A DNA stretch of 64,000 nucleotides from Desulfocicer vacuolatum DSM 3385. GTDB lineage: Bacteria > Desulfobacterota > Desulfobacteria > Desulfobacterales > Desulfobacteraceae. Location: positions 1 through 64,000 of the forward strand of contig NZ_FWXY01000003.1 in NCBI RefSeq assembly GCF_900176365.1, written 5' to 3'. Each line of letters opens with the position of its first letter. Positions within the stretch are counted from its first letter, which is position 1. The notes beneath the pieces are model-generated. The model was not told the DNA's origin and did no database searches. It was given only the letters and a program-made list of their open reading frames with translations. The translations under genes were made by a program, and so were the position numbers. Shown here piece by piece: positions 1 through 7,998 of the stretch.

Positions 1-95
1 AATGAACAATTTTGTGCTTTCAACAATTCAAACTTGGAGTAAAAATAAATAAAAAACTACGAGATAAAACTCTCCATAAAAAAGGGGTTGACCCG

Positions 96-175
96 AACCC
101 ACACGGACGAACCGTATTCCGGCCTCGACCTGCCCACAACGAAGCTTAAAATACGCCCTTGATTTGCGGACTATC
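96..175 (-). repeat. Type A double-hairpin repeat (degenerate)
   Basis: Reverse-oriented copy of the window-wide element. It keeps the core CCCACAACGAAGCTTAAAATAC and the TTTGCGGA end of the left hairpin, but the TATATGAAA terminus is eroded. It lies in the 621-bp stretch left of aroC, where no gene is seen. A separate dyad TTATGACT/AGTCATAA at 181-200 follows it and has no T-run, so it is not called a terminator. Confidence 0.7.
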
Positions 176-293
176 TTTTTTTATGACTCGTCAGTCATAA
201 GTTCTCCAGTTTGACGCCACACAATGTGTTTCTTTGAAATTGAACATATCCCATGTGGTATGAAAAATGAGAACTTCGGACTCATGAGTTTTT

Positions 294-483
294 TATATAC
301 AATGCAGCCTCCAAGGCAACCTCAGCAGAGCCGCTCCCCCGACGGGCAATAGGAACCGGACAATTGAGCTGTCTACAGTTCCGGTCCGGGACCATTGCCC
401 GTCGGGGGGGCGGCGGTATAATACCATTTAGCTCCGCGTCTACGACCCTATATTTGTTGTGTCCCACAGGAAATGCCCGCCGA
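294..483 (+). repeat. Type B composite repeat, copy 1
   Basis: About 190 bp containing a long inverted repeat: GACGGGCAAT (347-356) pairs with ATTGCCCGTC further right, extended by CCCCC/GGGGG and CCGGAC/GTCCGG. This is followed by a conserved tail with GGCTCCGCGTCTACGACC and TTTGTTGTG. Near-identical copies lie at 5242, 41162 and (reversed) 61062. The element is fused directly to a type A unit. The long reading frame across it is a by-product of the repeat. Confidence 0.85.
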
Positions 484-571
484 TAGCAATACTCCGTAAA
501 ACAAGGGTGTAGTTCAAGCTTTGTTGTGGGCAAAGCCGGATCAAAATACGGTCTGCCCGTGGCAGTTATAA
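484..571 (+). repeat. Type A double-hairpin repeat
   Basis: Joined to the right end of the type B copy. The left TATATGAAA is replaced by ATAGCAA, while the remainder (ACTCCG...CAAGCTTTGTTGTGGGC...GCCCGTGGCAGTTATA) matches the family. Confidence 0.8.
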
Positions 572-621
572 AAAAAGGGTTAATGAATGACACGGCAAAT
601 AAAAAATTGCAGCATCTCTTC

Positions 622-1668
622 TTACACGCACCTCTGCCTTAATAAGTGATCGGCAATGACCAGGGCCAGCATGGCCCGGCACACCGGATTTATTCTTGGA
701 ATGGCAGAAATATCATGCCTGCCGGTGGTGGAAAGAGTGGTTTCTCCCCCATCTTGATCCACTGTTTGTTGAGGTTTACTAATGGAAGGAATGGGTTTTA
801 CATGCACCCTTGCCACAATGGGGTCGCCATTGGAAATACCGGCAAGTATGCCGCCACTGTTGTTAGAGGCAAACCCACCTACAGTAATGGGATCATTATT
901 TTCATACCCTGTCAGGGTTGCAGCCCGACACCCGGCACCAATTTCCACAGCTTTCACCGCACCAATACTCATCAAAGCCTTTGCAATGTCAGCATCCAGT
1001 TTATCAAACACCGGATCACCCAGCCCTGCAGGTGCATTAATGGCTGTCACCCCCACCACACCGCCCAGGGAATCCCCCTGTTTTTTTACATATGAAATCC
1101 TGGTTTCCATTTTTTCAAGGGCAACGCTGTCCGGGCACTCCAAACGATTGGTAACAGGATCTGTATCCATTTTATCAATGGCCACCCCACCCAGGGCCAG
1201 GGTCATACTTTTAATGATAATCCCATGGGTATCCAATATCGCCTGGGCCACCGCACCGGCAGCCACCCTTGCCGCTGTCTCCCTGGCAGAGGCCCTGCCC
1301 CCTCCCCGCCAGTCCCGGACGCCATATTTTGCCTGATAGGTTATATCCCCGTGCCCGGGACGAAAGACTGCTGCATTCTTATGATAATCTCTGGATCTCG
1401 CGTCCCGGTTACGGATCATGATGCTGATGGGGGTTCCAGTGGTAACCCCTTCAAAAACACCGGAAAGGATTTCCGCCCTGTCCGGTTCTTTTCTTCGGGT
1501 GCTGGTGCTGCCTTTACCCGGTTTTCTTTTATCCAGGGCTTTTTGAAGAACGGCTTCATTCAATGTGATGCCCGGAGGACACCCCTGCACCACCACACCC
1601 AGGCCGGGACCATGGGATTCTCCCCAGGTGGACACTTGAAATACTTTTCCAAAACTGCTTCCTGCCAT
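622..1668 (-). CDS. aroC: Chorismate synthase
   Basis: Converts 5-enolpyruvylshikimate-3-phosphate to chorismate with reduced FMN; this is the last step of the common shikimate pathway, in the cytoplasm. The 348-aa product has the usual family length. It carries GESHGPG near residue 16, the phosphate/flavin-contact region RPGHGDITYQAKYG near 104, the RGGGRASARET signature and a C-terminal TTGRHDISAIPR block. The start has a good ribosome site (AGGAGAAG). It is the last gene of pheA-aroE-aroA-aroC, 16 bp after aroA, and is followed by repeats rather than another gene. Confidence 0.97.
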   Translation of the reverse strand: MAGSSFGKVFQVSTWGESHGPGLGVVVQGCPPGITLNEAVLQKALDKRKPGKGSTSTRRKEPDRAEILSGVFEGVTTGTPISIMIRNRDARSRDYHKNAAVFRPGHGDITYQAKYGVRDWRGGGRASARETAARVAAGAVAQAILDTHGIIIKSMTLALGGVAIDKMDTDPVTNRLECPDSVALEKMETRISYVKKQGDSLGGVVGVTAINAPAGLGDPVFDKLDADIAKALMSIGAVKAVEIGAGCRAATLTGYENNDPITVGGFASNNSGGILAGISNGDPIVARVHVKPIPSISKPQQTVDQDGGETTLSTTGRHDISAIPRINPVCRAMLALVIADHLLRQRCV

Positions 1669-1684
1669 ATTCTTCTCCTGTTAC

Positions 1685-2944
1685 TTATAATTGATCAAAA
1701 ATTTCCCAGAAGCCGGGAAAGGACTTGGCAACACACCCTTCATTCTCAATTAAAACCCCCTCCACCATAAGACCGATGACGGAAAAGGCCATGGCAATGC
1801 GGTGGTCGTTAAAGGTCTCAATGAGGCCGCCTTTCATGGAGGGGGTGCCTGTCACAGATAACCAGTCATCACCCTCCCGGGCATCCACACCCATTTTTTT
1901 TAATTGGGACACCACAACAGATATGCGATCACACTCCTTTTGCCGCAGATGGGAAATGTTGTTTATCTTTGTGGTACCTTTGGCAAAACAGGCCACTACA
2001 GCCAAGGTGGGAACCACATCGGGAATGTCAGCCATATCCACTTCCACGGCACAAAGGTCTTTTCCTGAAACAGTGATGCCATGGGCATCATATATCACCT
2101 CACAGCCCATCTGTTCCAAAATATCCAGCAATCGAATATCCCCCTGGAGGGAGGATTGATTAATATGGGCCACGCTGATCTTCTTACCTGACACGGCCCC
2201 CATGGCCCAGAAATAACTGGCATTGGAAAGATCCGGTTCCACCACAAATTCTCCAGGCACATAGGATTGCCCCCCCGGAACCTCATAGAGCATTTCATCC
2301 ACACGCCGGGCTTTAACATTGAACTTTGCCATGATATCCATGGTTAAATCAATATAGGGTGCTGACACTGCAGGAGTTGGCAGGGAAATACACACTCCCT
2401 GCTCCAAAACCGCACCCATCATGAGCAAAGAAGAAAGGTACTGGCTGCTCTGGGAACAGTCAATGGTCATGCTCCCACCGGTTCTGTTGCCTCCCTGGAT
2501 ACGAACCGGTGGGCAGCCATTTCCCTTTTCTGACACGGCACGCACATCAATCATCTCCAAGGCAGCCAGAAGATCTCCCATGGGACGTTGTTGCATGCGC
2601 TGATCTCCGGTGAGCACATAGGGTGTTTGCCCCAAGGCAGCAATTCCTGCCAAAAGGCGCATGGAGGTTCCTGAATTTCCAAGATAAATGGGCTCTCCAT
2701 GGGGAGATGGTACCCCATTAACCCCCTGCACAGTAACAGTACCGTCAGGGGCCAGGTCCATGGCGGCTCCCATGTGGATAAGGGCACTTCGTGTGAGGGA
2801 CAGATCTTCACTGTCCAATAAATTCTTTACCGTGGATCTGCCATGGGCCAGGGCCGCACATATCATCATGCGGTGAGAAATACTTTTGGACCCCGGGATG
2901 GTTACGGTGCCATGGGATAGAATGCGTTTATTTATGGATTTCAT
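1685..2944 (-). CDS. aroA: 3-phosphoshikimate 1-carboxyvinyltransferase (EPSP synthase)
   Basis: Transfers enolpyruvyl from PEP to shikimate-3-phosphate. The product is 419 aa when started at MKSINKR, whose ATG overlaps the aroE stop as ATGA; an upstream in-frame start would overlap aroE by 75 bp and is less likely. It shows PGSKSISHR near residue 17, GNSGTSMRLLAG near 90 and LRQKECDR in the C-terminal half. The usual Ser of LRxKESDR is Cys here. The Leu after GNSGTSMR resembles Bacillus-type enzymes rather than E. coli (Pro). Translation is coupled with aroE. Confidence 0.96.
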   Translation of the reverse strand: MKSINKRILSHGTVTIPGSKSISHRMMICAALAHGRSTVKNLLDSEDLSLTRSALIHMGAAMDLAPDGTVTVQGVNGVPSPHGEPIYLGNSGTSMRLLAGIAALGQTPYVLTGDQRMQQRPMGDLLAALEMIDVRAVSEKGNGCPPVRIQGGNRTGGSMTIDCSQSSQYLSSLLMMGAVLEQGVCISLPTPAVSAPYIDLTMDIMAKFNVKARRVDEMLYEVPGGQSYVPGEFVVEPDLSNASYFWAMGAVSGKKISVAHINQSSLQGDIRLLDILEQMGCEVIYDAHGITVSGKDLCAVEVDMADIPDVVPTLAVVACFAKGTTKINNISHLRQKECDRISVVVSQLKKMGVDAREGDDWLSVTGTPSMKGGLIETFNDHRIAMAFSVIGLMVEGVLIENEGCVAKSFPGFWEIFDQL

Positions 2945-3759
2945 TGATGTACCAAAGCCTCTATTATAGTGTTTCTCATTAATTCCAATGGGGGTTCCTC
3001 CCCAGTAAAAAGACAAAATTGACGGACACCCTGATGGATAAACATGGAAAGCCCGTCAACGGTTTTGCAGCCCGCGGCCCTGGCATCACAAAGCAGCCGG
3101 GTGTCAAGGGGATTGTAAACAATATCCATTACAATGGTATCCATGTGAAGTGCCGTTCCTTTCACCGGACTTAAATGGATAGCAGGCACCATGCCAAGGG
3201 GGGTGGTGTTGATGATAATATCTCCATGGGTACCTGTGAATTCCTCCCAGGGCACAAAGCTTCCCTTTACGTGATCGGCAAGGGCATTGCCCCTTTTTTC
3301 ATTTCTGTTAACAATCACAACACGGCCCTTTTCCCTTGCAATACCAAAGGCCACGGCTCTGGCCGCTCCCCCGGCCCCCAGAATATAAACGGTCTTTCCG
3401 GAAAGAGAGATGATCTGTTTTAATGGATCCACAGCGCCGGCACAATCGGTGTTGTATCCCCATAGCTCACCATTGCGATTCACAACCGTATTCACCGCCC
3501 CAATCTCCCCGGCAACGGGGTCCACCCCATCAAGGTAATCCAAAATTTTCTCTTTAAAGGGAATGGTGATGGATGCGCCCTTTATATTCAAAGTTCTCAT
3601 GGCTGCCATGCCCTGCCGGATATCATCAATGCCAAAGGCCATATACACGGCATTGACACGGCAGGTGTTAAACCAGGTGTTGTGCATCAACGGCCCCATG
3701 GAGTGGGCCACGGGATTGCCAAATACAGCATAAAGGTCGGTGGCAGTATCAGGTATCAT
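2941..3759 (-). CDS. aroE: Shikimate dehydrogenase (NADP+)
   Basis: Reduces 3-dehydroshikimate to shikimate. The 272-aa product has the substrate loop NPVAHSMGPLMHN near residue 15, the catalytic Lys in ITIPFKEK near 64, the dinucleotide motif GAGGAARA near 126 and NRNEKRG after it, the NRxxxR form that favours NADP. It overlaps pheA upstream and aroA downstream by 4 bp each (ATGA), indicating translational coupling through the operon. Confidence 0.96.
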   Translation of the reverse strand: MIPDTATDLYAVFGNPVAHSMGPLMHNTWFNTCRVNAVYMAFGIDDIRQGMAAMRTLNIKGASITIPFKEKILDYLDGVDPVAGEIGAVNTVVNRNGELWGYNTDCAGAVDPLKQIISLSGKTVYILGAGGAARAVAFGIAREKGRVVIVNRNEKRGNALADHVKGSFVPWEEFTGTHGDIIINTTPLGMVPAIHLSPVKGTALHMDTIVMDIVYNPLDTRLLCDARAAGCKTVDGLSMFIHQGVRQFCLFTGEEPPLELMRNTIIEALVHQ

Positions 3760-4871
3760 TTTTCATAATCCTCCACAGCCGGTTGCCCCGCAGGGTAGGA
3801 GCCCAGGTTTTTAAGGTAGAGGCAGTGGGGCTTCATCTTGGCCACGGTGTCAAAAACGTTTTTATCCGCCATGTGACCTTCAAAGTCCATGAAAAAATAG
3901 TAACTCCAGTTCTGATGTCTGGTGGGCCGTGACTCCAGTTTAACCATGTTTAACCCGGCCAGTTTCACCGGTTCCAGGGCCATGAAAAGCGCCCCTGGAA
4001 CGTGGGAAGTGGCAAACATGATAGAAGTTTTGTCATTGCCCGTGGGTTGTTTTTTCTCCCCGCCAATGGACAAAAACCGTGTAATATTACTCACATGATC
4101 TTCAATGCGGGATGCCACCACCTTAAGTCCGTAAATGTGAGCGGCCCTGCGGCTGGCAACGGCTGCCCCCTGGGGATTGTCCGCCACCAGAGCTGCTGCC
4201 CGGGAAGTGCTACTCACCTCCCGGGTTTCAATGCCCGGCATATTTTTTCTCAGCCATCCCCGGCACTGGGCCAGGGCCTGGGGATGAGAATAGATAGTCT
4301 TAATGGAAGCGATATCCCCGGAAAGAGACAACAAGTCATGGGAAATTCGCTGATAGTGCTCCGCAGTGATGGAGACATCAAATTCAGAAAAAAGGTCCAG
4401 GGTATGGTTCACCGCCCCTTCCATGGAATTTTCCACCGGGACCACCCCATAATTACAATTCTTTTTTTCAATCTCCATGAAAATATCTCTGATGCTTCCC
4501 TGCTCAATGAATCGACCGGAATGGCTGAACAGATTCAGGGCCGCAATGTGGGTATAACTGGCCACAGGCCCTAAAAAAGAAATTCGGTTGGCTTTCTGGA
4601 TTTCCCGGGTGGCTGTCATGATCACATTGAACAGGTAACGCACCAGATCTTCAGTGGCCGGTCCCCCATTGAGACGGGCCAGACGTTCCAGCAGTCTTTT
4701 TTCCCGCCCCTGGTCCAGCACACCCGCCCCTTTTTCATCTTTAATAAGACCTATCTCCTTTCCAATCTGCAACCGCTTGTTAATCAGGTGCAAAATCTGA
4801 GCATCAATGCTGTCAATACCGGCTCTTAGTGATGAAAGGCGATCTTCAACATCTTTCTTTATTACATCCAT
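3756..4871 (-). CDS. pheA: Bifunctional chorismate mutase / prephenate dehydratase (P-protein)
   Basis: Makes prephenate and then phenylpyruvate, committing chorismate to phenylalanine. The start at MDVIKKD is chosen because AAAGGAG lies 7 bp upstream; that gives 371 aa. The N-terminal ~90 aa are an AroQ mutase (LRAGIDSIDAQILHLINKR). Next comes the dehydratase domain (FLGPVASYTHIAA, NSMEGAVNHTLD). A C-terminal ACT domain with GALF and ESRPTRHQNW suggests Phe feedback. It is first in the operon behind a Phe-rich leader and attenuator, so it is probably controlled both by enzyme inhibition and by transcription attenuation. Confidence 0.96.
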   Translation of the reverse strand: MDVIKKDVEDRLSSLRAGIDSIDAQILHLINKRLQIGKEIGLIKDEKGAGVLDQGREKRLLERLARLNGGPATEDLVRYLFNVIMTATREIQKANRISFLGPVASYTHIAALNLFSHSGRFIEQGSIRDIFMEIEKKNCNYGVVPVENSMEGAVNHTLDLFSEFDVSITAEHYQRISHDLLSLSGDIASIKTIYSHPQALAQCRGWLRKNMPGIETREVSSTSRAAALVADNPQGAAVASRRAAHIYGLKVVASRIEDHVSNITRFLSIGGEKKQPTGNDKTSIMFATSHVPGALFMALEPVKLAGLNMVKLESRPTRHQNWSYYFFMDFEGHMADKNVFDTVAKMKPHCLYLKNLGSYPAGQPAVEDYEK

Positions 4872-4986
4872 GGCATAACTCCTTTTGTGGGTTAATTCTC
4901 CCCGGCCGCCATGCCCCACCCGATTTCCCGTTGTAAAATAAAAAAGGGCTGTACGAAACCAGATCTCCGCACACCCCTTTAAAATT

Positions 4987-5023
4987 AAAAAAGCCGCAGA
5001 GACCTTTTAAGGTCTGCTGCGGC
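4987..5023 (-). terminator. Attenuator terminator of the pheA-aro operon
   Basis: Read on the minus strand, GCCGCAGCAGACC (5023-5011) pairs with GGTCTCTGCGGC (5004-4993), with one bulge and a 6-nt loop, and is followed by six U (4992-4987). It sits 30 nt after the leader-peptide stop and about 115 nt before pheA. GCAGACC in its first arm can instead pair with GGTCTGC inside the leader peptide's end (5073-5067), giving a mutually exclusive antiterminator. Confidence 0.85.
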
Positions 5024-5052
5024 TTTTAGTTGTTATTTTGTTATGTTACTCT

Positions 5053-5130
5053 TCAGCACACCGCCTGCAGACCGGTTCTAAAATAAAACCAGAAATAAAA
5101 AAAATATCTGTCTGCAAAAAAACCAAACAT
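5053..5130 (-). CDS. Aromatic-rich leader peptide (pheL-type)
   Basis: A 25-codon reading frame that starts MFGFFADRYF, continues FYFWFYF and ends RTGLQAVC. It has eight Phe, three Tyr and one Trp, so nearly half its residues are aromatic. A GGGAG element lies about 11 bp before the ATG. It sits between a sigma70-like promoter (5232-5204) and a strong intrinsic terminator (5023-4987), upstream of pheA-aroE-aroA-aroC. The arrangement is that of classical leader-peptide attenuation as in pheA/trp leaders. The seven-aromatic run at codons 11-17 is where a ribosome starved of Phe-, Tyr- or Trp-tRNA would stall. The function is inferred; the peptide itself need have no activity. Confidence 0.88.
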   Translation of the reverse strand: MFGFFADRYFFYFWFYFRTGLQAVC

Positions 5131-5173
5131 CGTGGATCAATCTCCCGGTGTAGTGCTGTTTTCATCATAAAAA

Positions 5174-5195
5174 GGTCTGCCCATGGCAGGTATAT
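5174..5195 (+). repeat. Right-end fragment of a double-hairpin repeat
   Basis: GGTCTGCCCATGGCAG followed by GTATAT matches only the last ~22 bp of the repeat family. It lies around the predicted transcription start of the aro operon. Confidence 0.55.
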
Positions 5196-5203
5196 ATTGA
5201 ATA

Positions 5204-5232
5204 TAGATATACACCCAGGACAGCTATGTCAA
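5204..5232 (-). promoter_or_regulatory. Sigma70-like promoter of the aro operon
   Basis: On the minus strand TTGACA (5232-5227) is followed after 17 bp by TATCTA (5209-5204). The predicted transcript start is about 65-70 nt before the leader-peptide ATG. The -35 is perfect and the -10 is weak. Confidence 0.55.
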
Positions 5233-5241
5233 GATCTTTTT

Positions 5242-5424
5242 TTATATGAAAAGGTCGCCTTCAAGTTCACCTAAGGCAGAGCCCCCCCGGGGGGGTAGTA
5301 GGAATCGGCCAATCGAGCTATCTACAGTTCCGGCCGGGACCATTACCCCTCGGGGGGGCGGCATAATACCATTTGGCTCCGCGTCTACGACCCTATATTC
5401 GTTGTGTTCGGCAGGACATGCCCG
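5242..5424 (+). repeat. Type B composite repeat, copy 2
   Basis: Second copy of the GC-rich inverted-repeat element. It starts TTATATGAAAAGG and ends CAGGACATGCCCG, immediately joined to a type A unit as in copies 1 and 3. The left stem is partly decayed, with several bases of GACGGGCAAT altered. Confidence 0.8.
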
Positions 5425-5513
5425 TTATATGAAACACTCCACAAATCAGGGGGGATTTCAAGCTTCGTTGTGGGCGGGAGAGGTCAAAATACGGGTGGCC
5501 TGTGGCGGTTATA
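5425..5513 (+). repeat. Type A double-hairpin repeat overlapping a stop codon
   Basis: It begins TTATATGAAACACTCC and ends GGCGGTTATAA. Its terminal TTA is the reverse complement of the TAA stop of the neighbouring minus-strand gene at 5509. Confidence 0.85.
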
Positions 5514-6738
5514 ACTCTTTGAGAACAAACTTCCGAATACGATTGCCCTCCCGATCCTTAACCGTGGCAGTGTATTTTCCGATTTTAACACTTTCTCCCA
5601 CCTTGGGAATCCGACCCAGTTTATCCAGAACAAATCCGGAAAAAGTATCATAGTCACTGGATTCAGGAATGGTAAGTTCCAGTTCTTTATTTATTTCATC
5701 AATTTCTGTCTTTCCCAGCACAATCCATTTTTGTCCCTTAAGAGTGACAATGTGAGGATCAATGCGGTCTGTTTCATCACTGATTTCCCCCACGATTTCC
5801 TCCAGCACATCTTCCATGGTGACAATACCACACACCCCGCCGTGCTCATCCACAACAATACCGATGTGAATTTTAATTCGTTTAAAGACATGCAAAAGTG
5901 AATCAAGTTTCTTTGAAACGGGTATAAAATAGGCGTCCCTCATGACTTCCCGGATATCCAAAGCACTCATGGAGTTTTCACAGGTATCATGATAACTTGC
6001 AAAAAGGTCCTTGATGTTCAATACCCCTATAATATTATCAATGTGCCCATCCATCACCGGAATACGGGTGAAGCCTGATTTTAAAATGGCTTTGATGTCC
6101 AGGGGATCATTGACGTCAATGGCATACATGTCAGCCCGGGGGGTCATGATTTCCGAAGCACTGGTGTCGTCAAATTCAAAAATATTGGAAATAAATTCTT
6201 TTTCTTCCTCTTTGATCTCTCCCTCTTCTTCCACCACCTCCACCATGGTCATTAACTCATCTTCGGTGACAGCAGGGGCACCATCCACGCTGCGAAGAAG
6301 TCTGGGAATAAAATTCAACACCAAGATCAAAGGATAAAACACCTTTGACATCCAGTACAAGGGAAAGATAACAATGCGGGAAACAAAAATATTATTCCGG
6401 GTGGCAAAGGATTTTGGAAAAATTTCCCCCACCACCAGAATAATCAAGGTCATAATACCTGTAGAAATGCCAACGGCATTGGATTGGAAATAGTCCATGG
6501 CAATGGCCGTTGCCAGGGAAGATGCACCAATATTTACAAGGTTATTTCCAATGAGAATGGTGGAAAGAAGCTTATGTGAATCTTGTTTCATCTTAACGAT
6601 GACCTGGTCCACCCGCTTTCCCGCTTTGGCAAGATGAAGGGCTCTTATCCTGCTGATGGAAAATAAAGCGGTTTCGGCCGAGGAAAAAAAAGCTGAAAAG
6701 ATTATGCAGATAAGCAAAAGTGTTAGCTGGCTGGTCAT
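5509..6738 (-). CDS. CNNM/CorC-HlyC family membrane protein with CBS pair
   Basis: A 409-aa product of the family often annotated hemolysin C or magnesium/cobalt efflux. The N-terminal CNNM (DUF21) domain has about four hydrophobic segments in residues 1-130. A CBS pair follows at roughly 200-320 (IMTPRADMYAID and VDEHGGVCGIVTMEDVLEEIVGEI), and a C-terminal CorC/HlyC domain ends the protein. Biochemical work in relatives points to Mg2+ or divalent-metal export; the hemolysin label is historical. It stands alone between repeat clusters. Its stop codon lies in the end of a type A repeat, so its last residues may be repeat-derived or trimmed. Confidence 0.85.
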   Translation of the reverse strand: MTSQLTLLLICIIFSAFFSSAETALFSISRIRALHLAKAGKRVDQVIVKMKQDSHKLLSTILIGNNLVNIGASSLATAIAMDYFQSNAVGISTGIMTLIILVVGEIFPKSFATRNNIFVSRIVIFPLYWMSKVFYPLILVLNFIPRLLRSVDGAPAVTEDELMTMVEVVEEEGEIKEEEKEFISNIFEFDDTSASEIMTPRADMYAIDVNDPLDIKAILKSGFTRIPVMDGHIDNIIGVLNIKDLFASYHDTCENSMSALDIREVMRDAYFIPVSKKLDSLLHVFKRIKIHIGIVVDEHGGVCGIVTMEDVLEEIVGEISDETDRIDPHIVTLKGQKWIVLGKTEIDEINKELELTIPESSDYDTFSGFVLDKLGRIPKVGESVKIGKYTATVKDREGNRIRKFVLKEL

Positions 6739-6796
6739 ACCATCCTGATCAGGGGTTTCATATTAATTAATATTGCCTTTTTAAACTCGCCGGTCA

Positions 6797-6884
6797 TATA
6801 ACTGCCATGGGCAAATCCGGTTCCGCCCACAGCGAAGCATAAAAAAGCCGTCACTGTGAGTACCCAGTATCTGCTTTTTCATAT
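6797..6884 (-). repeat. Type C repeat (alternative left hairpin)
   Basis: Read in reverse it runs TATATGAAAAAGCAGATA...GCTTTTTTATGC and then GCTGTGGGCGGAACCGG...GCCCATGGCAGTTATA. The frame is that of the type A element, but the left hairpin is replaced by an ATGAAAAAGC/GCTTTTTTAT stem around ACTGGGTACTCAC. It shares this cassette with the copy at 41059. Confidence 0.65.
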
Positions 6885-6973
6885 AAACCGCCACGGGCGG
6901 ACCGCATTCTGACCTCGCTCCGCCCACAACAAAGTTAGAAATACTCCCCTGGTTAACGGAGTATTTCATATAA
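6881..6973 (-). repeat. Type A double-hairpin repeat
   Basis: Well-conserved reverse copy, with ACCGCCACGGGCGGACC, CCGCCCACAACAAAG and GGAGTATTTCATATA. It abuts the type C unit on its left. Together they fill most of the 339-bp gap between the CNNM gene and aapP. Confidence 0.85.
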
Positions 6974-7077
6974 AACGTCAACAAATGACAAAAATTTATA
7001 TGCCAAAAGTTCTTACAAACAGCACAAAAAATCAACCTGCAAATTAAACTCCTATTAAGAATAAGGCAATACACCAT

Positions 7078-7854
7078 TTAATCAAGTATCTGACTTAAGA
7101 AAAGTTTGGTCCGATCATGCTGGGGATTATCAAAAAAGGCCTGGGGGGTATTTCCCTCCACAATCTCGCCATAATCCATGAACAAAACCCGATGGGCCAC
7201 ACTTCTGGCAAATCCCATCTCATGGCTCACCACGATCATGGTCATGCCGTCATTGGCCAGACTGATCATCACATCCAGAACCTCTTTAACCATTTCAGGA
7301 TCCAGAGCTGAAGTGGGCTCATCAAAAAGCATCACATTGGGCTTCATGCAAAGGCTTCTGGCAATGGCCACCCGCTGCTGCTGGCCCCCGGAAAGCTGTC
7401 CTGGATATTTTTTTGCCTGTTCGGCAATGCGCACCTTTTCAAGGTAGTACATGGCAGTATCTTCAGCCTCGGCCCGGGGGGTCTTTCTCACCCAGATGGG
7501 CCCCAGGGTTAAATTATCAAGGATGGTCAAGTGAGGAAAAAGATTAAAATGCTGGAACACCATCCCCACTTCCGCTCGAATTTTCTCAATATTTTTCAAA
7601 TCATTGGTAAGTTCAATGCCGTCCACAACAATTTTACCCTTCTGATGTTCCTCAAGGCGATTAATGCACCGGATCAATGTGGATTTTCCAGATCCAGAAG
7701 GGCCGCAAATAACAATTCGTTCCTGCTTTTTAACCTGGAGCGTGATATTTTTCAGTACATGAAAGTCCCCATACCATTTATGCATGTCCGTGATCTGTAT
7801 GATATCAGAGTTCTGCTCGACTTCAATATTTGCTGTCTGGGTATTTTCGTTCAT
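7078..7854 (-). CDS. aapP: Polar amino-acid ABC transporter, ATP-binding subunit
   Basis: A 258-aa cytoplasmic ATPase that powers amino-acid uptake. It has Walker [10 protein letters not shown] near residue 53, the Q-loop [12 protein letters not shown], the signature LSGGQQQR and Walker [13 protein letters not shown] followed by the switch His (VVSHEMG). The GlnQ/AapP type is set by sequence and by the neighbouring aapM, aapQ and aapJ. It is last in the operon, 144 bp after aapM, a gap in which no other feature is apparent. Confidence 0.93.
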   Translation of the reverse strand: MNENTQTANIEVEQNSDIIQITDMHKWYGDFHVLKNITLQVKKQERIVICGPSGSGKSTLIRCINRLEEHQKGKIVVDGIELTNDLKNIEKIRAEVGMVFQHFNLFPHLTILDNLTLGPIWVRKTPRAEAEDTAMYYLEKVRIAEQAKKYPGQLSGGQQQRVAIARSLCMKPNVMLFDEPTSALDPEMVKEVLDVMISLANDGMTMIVVSHEMGFARSVAHRVLFMDYGEIVEGNTPQAFFDNPQHDRTKLFLSQILD

Positions 7855-7998
7855 GGGATTTATCCAATGTCTATGGTTATCATTTTTTTGAAATTAATTT
7901 AACTTGATAGGCGTTTTTTAAAAAACACAAAGAGCCACATTTTTTGCTAATTCTGTTATGGGCAGGGTAAAAAAACATACCCGGCTCCACCGTCTGGA

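Noticed and set aside
181-200. Palindrome TTATGACTCGTCAGTCATAA as a terminator
   Set aside because: The T-run lies on the 5' side on the plus strand, and on the minus strand the stem is followed by A residues, so neither direction makes a terminator. No gene next to it suggests an operator.
282-593. 103-codon frame on the minus strand
   Set aside because: It lies wholly within the type B and type A repeats. The same frame recurs in other copies (such as near 41115-41414), so it reflects repeat sequence and not a gene.
5246-5653. 135-codon frame on the plus strand
   Set aside because: It starts in the type B/A repeats and runs antisense into the CNNM gene.
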